Position numbers and translations under genes: made by a program. Below are positions 57,250-64,000 of a stretch of DNA of 64,000 nt, piece after piece; within the stretch, counting starts at the first letter, position 1; each line of letters begins with the position of its first letter. Source of the DNA: Hygrophila difformis (Eukaryota > Streptophyta > Magnoliopsida > Lamiales > Acanthaceae); the NCBI GenBank assembly GCA_030278955.1, contig JAOANR010000011.1:43573417-43637416 (forward strand), in the 5' to 3' direction. The notes below the pieces were generated by a model. It saw only the letters and a program-made list of their open reading frames with translations. It ran no database searches and was not told the origin of the DNA.

Positions 57250-57425
57250 TTTTTTTTTTTGGTAAACATTGATACCTATGTATCGGCAAAAGTGTGTGGG
57301 AGCTCAAGCCATACAAATTACAAGGATAAAGGGAGGGGGTAGGGGGCCGGGTAGGAATTAAACTCCCAACCTATAGTTGTAAGGCATGGGAGATGACCAT
57401 TGAAATCAAGTCTCTTCCCAATTCA
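57250..57425 (-). mobile_element. tRNA-derived SINE (copy 5)
   Basis: Minus-strand family match: GAGTTTAATTCC as a decayed B-box, GGCCCCCTACCCCCTCCC, TTGTAATTTGTATGGCTTGA, and a 3' end with GCCGATACATAGGTATCAAT then T/A-rich tail. Further tail fragments lie at about 55704-55740 and 57833-57880. Confidence 0.75.
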
Positions 57426-58179
57426 AGTTTGGTATAGTATTACTTAATTTTAAGAATTGGTCAAATCTTCATCCTTACCTTCCCATCCCTCCATGTTTCT
57501 TGATACCATGAGTGATTTGTATTTTCTTTTCCTAGTTACCAAAAAACTATATATATACTAATAGATAAAATAAAGATAATTTTTTGTGAATTTGTTTGAA
57601 ATTAATTTATCCCTAAACTACATGCTTAATTAGAATTTTATAAATCATTATGATTTAATAATAATTTAATATATATTTGATTTATAAAGTATTGAATTTA
57701 TATTTTATCATTAAATATCTCCTATTTTTAACATAAATTATATATGAAATTTAGAATGTATTAAAATTTAATTTAATTAGTATTTAAAAATGAATTTGCA
57801 ATTTTCCATTTATTATAATAATTGACAACTTAATGTCGGCAAAAATGATGTGGAAGTCAAAGCCACTCTATAAAATAAAGTCGAAATGGTAGGAAGTATT
57901 TTATTTTAAAAAATAATCAATAAATGGGTACTAGAATTGGACATATATAGATGTCAGATGATGGAGATGTTTGGGAGTCAGCAGATCTGCTAGCAGATAG
58001 CAGATTCGGAGAGAGAAATTAATGTGAAAGTATATGCTCTTCCAATATGCTATATGCTAATAAATATGCTTGCTTCCAAATATACTCGATGTCAAAGTGG
58101 CACAACATATATCGGCTCTGTCCCTTGCTGATTTGCGGTTGGTTAGATGAAATATGAAGAACTTTCATAGTACCATTTC
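57426..58179. other. AT-rich intergenic DNA
   Basis: No gene. A SINE tail fragment at about 57833-57880 (ATGTCGGCAAAAATGATG, minus orientation). Confidence 0.45.
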
Positions 58180-58590
58180 AATGTCGATAGAAGTTTTCTG
58201 GGCAAACCTAGAAGATCAAAGTTTGGATTTGTTGTTCGTAATGGTGATGGATATTGGGAAGGTAGAGGGCCAAATTTTTTGGCTCACAAACCAACACATA
58301 TGCAGAACTTGCAGCTTTGAGGTTCAGTCTTGAATACTTGGTAAGTTCTGGGGTCTGTTGTGTTTGCTGCTATTCCAATTCTATGTCTGCAATCGACCTT
58401 CTTAACCATCGGCGTGAATATCATCCTCTTGCACCGTTTTATCAGAAGATTTGGGAGGTGATGGCATCATTTAATTATTGTGTGGTTTATCACGTGCTTC
58501 GGGAAGGAAAATACCTGGCTAAATATGGTGCTTGGAGTTCTTCACCGTGTGAATTTTCCTCCTGACTCCCTAGCTTAATATGATGCTTCA
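58180..58590 (+). pseudogene. Plant RNase H-like (RVT_3-type) domain fragment
   Basis: In two frames the sequence reads like the RNase H-like domain of plant LINEs and related genes: SKFGFVVRNGDG and AELAALRFSLEYL-like at the left, then YSNSMSAIDLL (catalytic D-containing position replaced), a helix, and VVYHVLREGKYLA at the right. There is at least one frame break near 58315 and no other LINE domain, so it is a broken fragment. Confidence 0.6.
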
Positions 58591-58734
58591 TGGGAAGAGT
58601 TCTTCACCATGTGGATTTTCCCTCCTGACTTCAATTTGTTTGTGGAGCGTTGACATGAATTCATCTTGTAATGTGTTATTATCATTACAAAATACTCCAA
58701 AAATCACACAAATCACAAAGTCACACGTCAAATT

Positions 58735-59314
58735 TAGGGGTGATTAATGAGTAGTGTTACTCGTAATTGATTCGGGACCCGACTCGAAAAAAAATCGACT
58801 CAAGCTAGAGCTCGTATCAAGTCAAGCTCTAGTATTTTAGTACTCGAGCATTTGAGCTCGACTTGAATCGGTAACACTCTTGACACCCATTTTAATTAAT
58901 TTTCATATCATACTTTACCTCACACTCCACTCTATATTCTATTAGAAAATATGTCACTTATTTAAGATATCTAAACGAGGAAAAATAGTCACTCTTAACA
59001 AATTTAAAAATAATTTTAAAGAATTTTAGTTCTATCTTAATTGTACAATAACCAACACAATATTCAAATATCAAATTGAATTGTGTCATTTAGGCTATGG
59101 TAGAAAAAATTCAAAATCAAATGTTAAGAAAAAATAAAATAAAAAAAATTCAAACTTAAGCTACCGACTCGAGCTCGAGCTTAGAAAAAAAAATACTAGC
59201 GAGCTATTCGAACTCGATGATACTCGAATTCGAGCTAGAACTCGAATATCTGCCGTCAAGCTCAAGCTCAAATACCATGATACTCGAGCTCGACTCGACT
59301 CGATAACACTCATA
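58735..59314. mobile_element. Non-autonomous hAT element, 580 bp
   Basis: The exact 8-bp TSD GTCAAATT lies at 58727-58734 and 59315-59322. Ends TAGGGGTGATTAATGAG and AACACTCATA are weakly inverted; both sub-terminal regions are packed with GAGCTCGA and ACTCGAG motifs, the usual pattern for this type of plant hAT MITE. Confidence 0.82.
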
Positions 59315-59390
59315 GTCAAATTCTCACCCATCACAATTGGGGGGTGGGCCCTAGTCAAATTCTCACCCATCACAATTGGGGGTGGGCCGG
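59315..59390. repeat. 40-bp direct duplication next to the hAT element
   Basis: AGTCAAATTCTCACCCATCA to GGTGGGCC occurs twice in tandem, the first copy starting at the hAT TSD. The duplication therefore involves the insertion site itself. Confidence 0.75.
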
Positions 59391-59394
59391 GACT

Positions 59395-59985
59395 AACTTT
59401 TGGTCCTATATTTTGAAATTTTCCACTTTTTGTTCCATTAAAAAAATTAATTTTTCTACTTTTTATCTACGAGTCTATTTTTCCACAAAAAAGAGGTACA
59501 TATGGGTAAATCTGCAATTTTAAAAATTTATTTATTTGAAAAATGGTCACAATTCAATTAACAATCCATAACTCATTTAACAAATTCAAATTTATTTATT
59601 TATAACAAAAAAATTATATAATATAACTTTACATGAAGAATAATATTTATTACATAATACTGTAATATTGAAATTTTATTAAAAATATTATATACTGAAT
59701 AAAAATATATACAATTCAATATAAAAAATAAAATATATAAAATATTGTAACTAATAATAGTTCTTACATTATAATTTTTTATTTTATGTATATTTCATTT
59801 GTTATATTTTAAATTTTTTACTTTTATTTAATAGCATTAATTAAAATTATATATTAAAAAAAATTAGGGTAAATGAGTTATGGATTATTAATTTTTTTAA
59901 TAGTAAAACTGAAAATTTTCACAATATGGGGCCAAAAGTGAATGAAAGAAAATGCATAGAACCAAAAGTGAATTTCAAAATAATG
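59395..59985. mobile_element. Foldback MITE, diverged
   Basis: Left ACTTTTGGTCCTATATTTTG and right CAAAAGTGAATTTCAAAATA with CATAGAACC in between pair imperfectly; the interior is over 80% A+T. Exact borders and TSD not resolved. Confidence 0.5.
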
Positions 59986-61082
59986 GCATCGGACGGTGGA
60001 GATTCTGCACCCTAACGGCATCTACATCAATGGGAGCTATAAAAATTAGCTCCCAAAGGCCCACTGCCATATCAACGAATCACTGGCGTGGCAGGAGCTC
60101 TGCATAGTGGCAGTTTTTTATGATTTTTTTCTTTTTTGTTTTCTTTTTCTTTTGTAAATTTTTTAAATATTATAATTATAATTAAAAATATTTAAGTAAT
60201 TCTATAAAAAAAAATAATTAAAAATATTTTTATATTTTTTTTATTTAAAATCTTTGTAATAATGATGTGGAAAAGATTTAGTTGTTTTATTGCAAATGAA
60301 AATGGGATGAAGTTGGTTGATGATATGGGAGAAATGATATGATGTGGAAAGAAAAAGTAGGGGAGCTATAAAATGCCATCTCCATCCAAGCTTCATAGTT
60401 CCCCTACTTTTTCCTTCCACATCAGTTTCTCTCTCTACCACATCATCCAGCGCTTCATCCCATTTTTTTTATCTCCAACAGAGCTCCCCATTCTTTTCCA
60501 CATCACTAATATTTTTATCTATAAAAAATTTTAAAATAACATTAATAAGTAATATTTTCATTAATTTTACTATTTATAATTTACTTAATAATATTAATTA
60601 TGAAATATTTTAATAATAATTTATTAATTATAGGTAAATAATTATTTTTATTCAATAGTTTGTCATAATAATTTATTAATAATTTTAAAAAATTAATAAT
60701 ATTTTATAATATTTATTAATAATAATGTACTTCAAGCATAACTCAAACTTACATATAAAATAAAATTTTCATTGAAAAATAATAAGTAAAATCTACTCGT
60801 ACTTAAAAGTCACGCATCAATACTAAAATATTCAAAAATAACATTTATAAAATTAAGTTAAGTATGCGCCGAACCAAACTTTTGCCATATGTTCTCAATT
60901 AAATCTGCTTTGAGCCGATGATGCGTTTTGCTGGACCGAAGTCGAACTCTATTCCGTAAATATTCTGTCATATCGGCATGTCTATCCGTCGAGTACGGCC
61001 AATTTGAGTTATCACCGACATCTGTTTCGACTTGATCGAATTGAGATACATCACTATAGTGCATGCATGTATCTCTTTCATC

Positions 61083-61360
61083 TTAGACAATCATATTATG
61101 TAATATGATGCATGCTTTCTTTATCTTGCCAATTAACCTAATATCCCAAATTTGACATGGGTCACGAATAATACGAAACCGAGCTTGTAACACTCCAAAA
61201 GCGTGTTCTATATCCTTTCGAACCGCTTCTTGATGTTGAGCAAATAATTGTGCTTTTTGGCCTTGTGGTAGACGAATTGATTGGACAAAGGTCGCCCATG
61301 GAGGATAAAGATAATAACCCGTATCGTACTGATGACCATTCACCACAAAATTTAAAGATA
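61083..61360 (-). pseudogene. PIF/Harbinger transposase C-terminal fragment, left arm
   Basis: On the minus strand: NGHQYDTGYYL, then YPPWATFVQSIRLPQGQKA, AFGVLQARFRIIRDPCQIW and ACIILHNMIV, ending at a stop. This matches the end of DDE_4-type Harbinger transposases, including the E of the catalytic triad in DIEHAFG. About four residues between GYYL and YPPW, where the second catalytic D normally lies, are absent. No N-terminal half. Confidence 0.82.
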
Positions 61361-61364
61361 ACAA

Positions 61365-61615
61365 CCTTTGTCCAATCAATTCGTCTACCACAAGGCCAAA
61401 AAGCACAATTATTTGCACAACATCAAGAAGCGGTTCGAAAGGATGTAGAACGCGCTTTTGGAGTGTTACAAGCTCGGTTTCGTATTATTCGTGACACATG
61501 TCAAATTTGGGATATTGGATTAATTGGCAAGATAATGAAAGCATGCATCATATTACATAATATGATTGTCGAAGATGAAAGAGATACATACATGCACTAT
61601 AGTGATGTATCTTAA
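61365..61615 (+). pseudogene. PIF/Harbinger transposase C-terminal fragment, right arm
   Basis: Inverted copy of 61083-61291, reading FVQSIRLPQGQKAQLFAQHQ, then VERAFGVLQARF and HNMIVEDERDTYMHYSDVS before a stop. It extends about 30 residues further than the left-arm copy because the left copy gained an earlier stop. Residue differences (DIEHAFG against DVERAFG) show that the arms have diverged since duplication. Confidence 0.82.
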
Positions 61616-61931
61616 TTCGATCAAGTCGAAACCGATTCCGGTGATAACTCAAATTGGTCGTACTGGACGTATAGACATGCCGGTATGACAGAGTATTTAC
61701 GGAATAGAGTTCGACTTTGGTCGGCGAAATGCATCATCGGCTCAAAGCAGATTTAGTTGAGAACATATGACAAAAGTTGGTTCGGCGCATACTTAACTTA
61801 ATTTTATAAATGTTATTTTTGAATATTTTAGTATTGATGCATGAATTTTATGTACGAGTAGATGTTAATTATTATTTTCAATGAAAATTTTTATTTTATA
61901 TGTAAGTTTGAGTTATGCTTGAAGTATATTA

Positions 61932-62191
61932 CTCCCTCCGTCCCACTTTAGTTGTCTTATTTGATTTTTTGGCACTGTTTGTTGTTTAACTTTGATTCAA
62001 TATTATTGCAAGTATATATTTAAAGAAAAATAGTCGAGTTGGGTCTTGTTAGAATCGTGAAATCATTTAGTTTTAAAATATATATTTTACATAATTTTTT
62101 GTTGTATATATTTTGAGATATTAACGATTGAAAATGTGCATTGGATTGTATGCAGAAATGAAACAAGACAGGCTAAATGGGACGGAGGGAG
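61932..62191. mobile_element. Stowaway MITE inside the Harbinger right arm
   Basis: Ends CTCCCTCCGTCCCACTTTAG and TAAATGGGACGGAGGGAG with TA flanks. Absent at the matching point of the left arm (about 60728-60735), so it inserted after the inverted duplication formed. Confidence 0.92.
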
Positions 62192-62559
62192 TATTATTAA
62201 TAAAGATTATAAAATATTATTAATAAATTATTATGATAAAATATTGAATAAAAATAATTATTTAACTACAATTAAAAAATTATTATAAATATTTCATAAT
62301 TAACATTATTAAGTAAATATAAATAAATAGTAGAATTAATGAAAATATTACTTATTAATTTTATTTTAAAATTTTTTATAAATAAAAATATTAGTGATGT
62401 GGAAAAAAATATGAATCATTGGAGATAAAAAATGGGATGAACTGCTGGATGATTTGGCAGTGATATGGAAAAGGAAAAAGTTGGGAGTTAGGAGACCATG
62501 CCTAAGGTTCCGATTTTAACTATTCATTTCGGACTTACCTGTCTATGGTACAAAGTGCT

Positions 62560-62733
62560 CCCGTTTAGCCAGTTTTTCCTTTCTTTCCCAGCCTTCCTCG
62601 TCCACGCTGCTCGCCGGCTTTGCCATTGCCGCCGCCTCCGCCACGCGCACAAATAATCATCTTCTCCGCTGCCCGCGCTCGGCGCATTCGCTCGCTCTTC
62701 CTTCTCGCGCTTCTCCGTCGAATCGGATCCACG
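62560..62733 (+). other. 5'UTR exon of the right-edge gene
   Basis: GC- and pyrimidine-rich leader typical of plant housekeeping genes (CCGCCGCCTCCGCC, CTTCTCCGCTGCCC), ending CCACG|GTTTGT at 62733/62734. Transcription start is not pinned down. Confidence 0.5.
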
Positions 62734-63465
62734 GTTTGTTTCTCCTCAATTTCTCTAGTTGAGACTTTGGGTGTAAAACTATTGTGTGTATATTTTTTTT
62801 TTTTTTTTTTGAGTTGAATTAGTTTAATTTTTACTGAATTTGAGGTTGACGCTAAGCAATTACACAGGCATTAAAAGATTGTTGGTTGTTAGCCAAGTTA
62901 CCCTTTGTTGATTTTAAACTATTGATTAATTTGATTAACTAGTGGATGAATGTACATGATTGAATTTCAATCATCTGACACTCAAATTGACACAAGTTTT
63001 AAAATGATCCAACCGGTTCCAATCCATACGTAAATAGTTAGCGTATTATGTGAACAAAAAGATCAATGGAAATTGAGCAGTGGTGTACTTGCACAGATAC
63101 ATGCGGGGGTGGCCAACCCCCAAGCTGGGAGTAGCCATTGATCATGATCTTTTACTTTCACATGATACTCGTTATTCCTGCAATATTTAAAGCTTACTGG
63201 GTAATTCTGAAGGGTCATGTGAACCCAGCTGTATCCTATAGCTGTCATTTCTTATGGGCAATACTCGGACACTTCTAAGCTAATTTTCAGAGATATATAG
63301 TATATCAGGTGAACAAAAGGTTGGTGGAAAAGAAAAGTTTTTACGAAGAGAAAATGCATGCTCTAGTATGTTATGTGTAACAGGAGACAATTACTTGTAT
63401 ATGTTGGAGACACTCTAACACGCACACTCTCTCTCTTTCCCTTTTTTGTTTTGCATATTGGTTAG

Positions 63466-64000
63466 ATGAACTGGATGAGGGGGTGGGGTTGCATTAAAAG
63501 GCAAACACGATTCAGCACAGTGAAGCATCATATGACAATGGATAATGATCAGAGTCGGTTTCTGCACATGAAAACTAGTGTCTCGAACTCATATCAATCA
63601 TCGGGATATCCTTCAGAGAGAAACCTAATGTCATTGGCCAAATTGCCACACTATTTCATGGAAAATGCCTTCTGGGACAAGAGTGCATGCAATCGATGTT
63701 TGCATAATGTTCAAAATGATTCGGACTTGAGCAGAAATTTTTTTGTACGTCTCTGGGTTGCTGATAGAAAGAAACCAAAGCCTTCTAGAAAAGGAAAGCA
63801 TAAAGTTCTTAGATCTGGAGGTACTGCTGAGGAAGTTGTTGATGTCAGAACTTTGTTCCAATCTCTGGGAAAAAAATTTTCAGAAGCATCTGGTATGAGT
63901 GAAATTTCTTATAACAAGGTGAAGTCAGATTTGAAGCAACCGCCTACAAGTCAGTCTGTCACCGGTATTTTAAAACCAATATCTTCAGAAGAGGTTAGAT
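63466..64000 (+). CDS. Unrecognised host gene, first coding exon (runs off the window)
   Basis: The frame is open from ATG at 63466 to the window end, 178 codons (starts MNWMRGWGCIKRQTRFSTVK). The first 25 residues are basic and Trp/Arg-containing without acidic residues, compatible with an organelle-targeting peptide. Later stretches include KLPHYFMENAFWDKS, an RLWVADRKKPKPSRKGKHK basic patch and DVRTLFQSLGKKFSEAS. A leader exon (about 62560-62733, GC-rich, no ATG) is joined by an intron of 732 bp (GT at 62734, AG at 63464-63465), so the ATG is the first base of exon 2. I do not recognise the family. The gene continues beyond 64000. Confidence 0.7.
   Translation, partial: MNWMRGWGCIKRQTRFSTVKHHMTMDNDQSRFLHMKTSVSNSYQSSGYPSERNLMSLAKLPHYFMENAFWDKSACNRCLHNVQNDSDLSRNFFVRLWVADRKKPKPSRKGKHKVLRSGGTAEEVVDVRTLFQSLGKKFSEASGMSEISYNKVKSDLKQPPTSQSVTGILKPISSEEVR

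Larger units (their letters stand above)
60257..62490. mobile_element. Inverted duplication of a PIF/Harbinger element
   Basis: Arms 60390-61291 and 61365-62490 are inverted copies around a 73-bp spacer (61292-61364); after removing a 260-bp Stowaway from the right arm they are 902 and about 864 bp. Arm sequence includes the C-terminal third of a Harbinger transposase and the element's 3' end. A further short inverted copy of the terminus (60257-60370) flanks the left arm, forming a second hairpin with 60395-60500. Terminal text GGGAGCTATAAAATG is typical of this class. Confidence 0.85.

Noticed and set aside
62620..62817. 65-codon plus-strand frame in the 5'UTR region of the right-edge gene
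   Set aside because: It has no ATG and runs through a splice donor and a T-rich intron; it is leader plus intron, not coding.

Overview
This window is nuclear DNA of a flowering plant, almost certainly a eudicot. It is AT-rich with GT-AG introns, carries TTTAGGG-type telomere-like repeats, many Stowaway MITEs, a Tat-lineage Ty3/gypsy retrotransposon, a plant L1-type LINE with an RNase H tail, and two recognisable plant nuclear genes. I cannot assign a family or species from sequence alone.

Host genes are sparse. On the minus strand, 22628-16995 holds a complete five-exon GARP/MYB transcription factor of the HHO/NIGT1 (HRS1-like) group, 330 aa. On the minus strand, 53966-49592 holds a complete six-exon gene for a chromatin-type protein with a DEK C-terminal-like domain followed by two SWIB/MDM2 domains, 322 aa. 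At the right edge (63466-64000, plus) the first coding exon of an unrecognised gene runs off the window. A small unrecognised gene (114 aa, minus) sits at 5100-5640 with its own TATA box and a 5'UTR intron.

Most of the rest is mobile DNA, much of it dated by nesting and target-site duplications (TSDs). 8212-14802 is an apparently complete Mutator-like element (MULE) with 177-bp terminal inverted repeats (4 mismatches), a 10-bp TSD, a six-exon 975-aa transposase gene and a convergent second gene for a GRF zinc-finger protein with a C-terminal membrane segment; this MuDR-like two-gene layout is the best candidate for an under-described system. 26356-31017 is a 5'-truncated LINE with an 18-bp TSD and an ATGA overlap between ORF1 and ORF2. 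33031-45636 is a 12.6-kb Tat-lineage LTR retrotransposon on the minus strand (gag, protease, RT, two RNases H, integrase) that carries an antisense, intron-containing plant-mobile-domain/coiled-coil gene between integrase and the 3' LTR; it split a Stowaway MITE on insertion. 60390-62490 is a 0.9-kb inverted duplication of a PIF/Harbinger transposase fragment, interrupted by a Stowaway, that could form a long hairpin RNA.

Region by region: 1-1.5 kb telomere-like tandem repeats; 1.5-5 kb AT-rich with a MITE and a Helitron-like 3' end; 5-8.2 kb small gene, retroelement relic and MITE; 8.2-14.8 kb MULE; 14.8-16.6 kb unassigned DNA and a degenerate minisatellite; 17-22.8 kb transcription factor with MITE-filled introns; 23-26.3 kb MITEs and a SINE; 26.4-31 kb LINE; 31.2-32.5 kb long foldback element; 33-45.6 kb Tat element; 48-48.6 kb TRIM-like element; 49.6-54 kb SWIB gene; 54.2-60 kb a dense MITE/SINE/hAT field with two gene fragments; 60.3-62.5 kb Harbinger inverted duplication; 62.6 kb onward the truncated gene. 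A tRNA-derived SINE family recurs at least five times. Exon borders were read by eye from splice signals, reading frame and family knowledge; no alignment was run.
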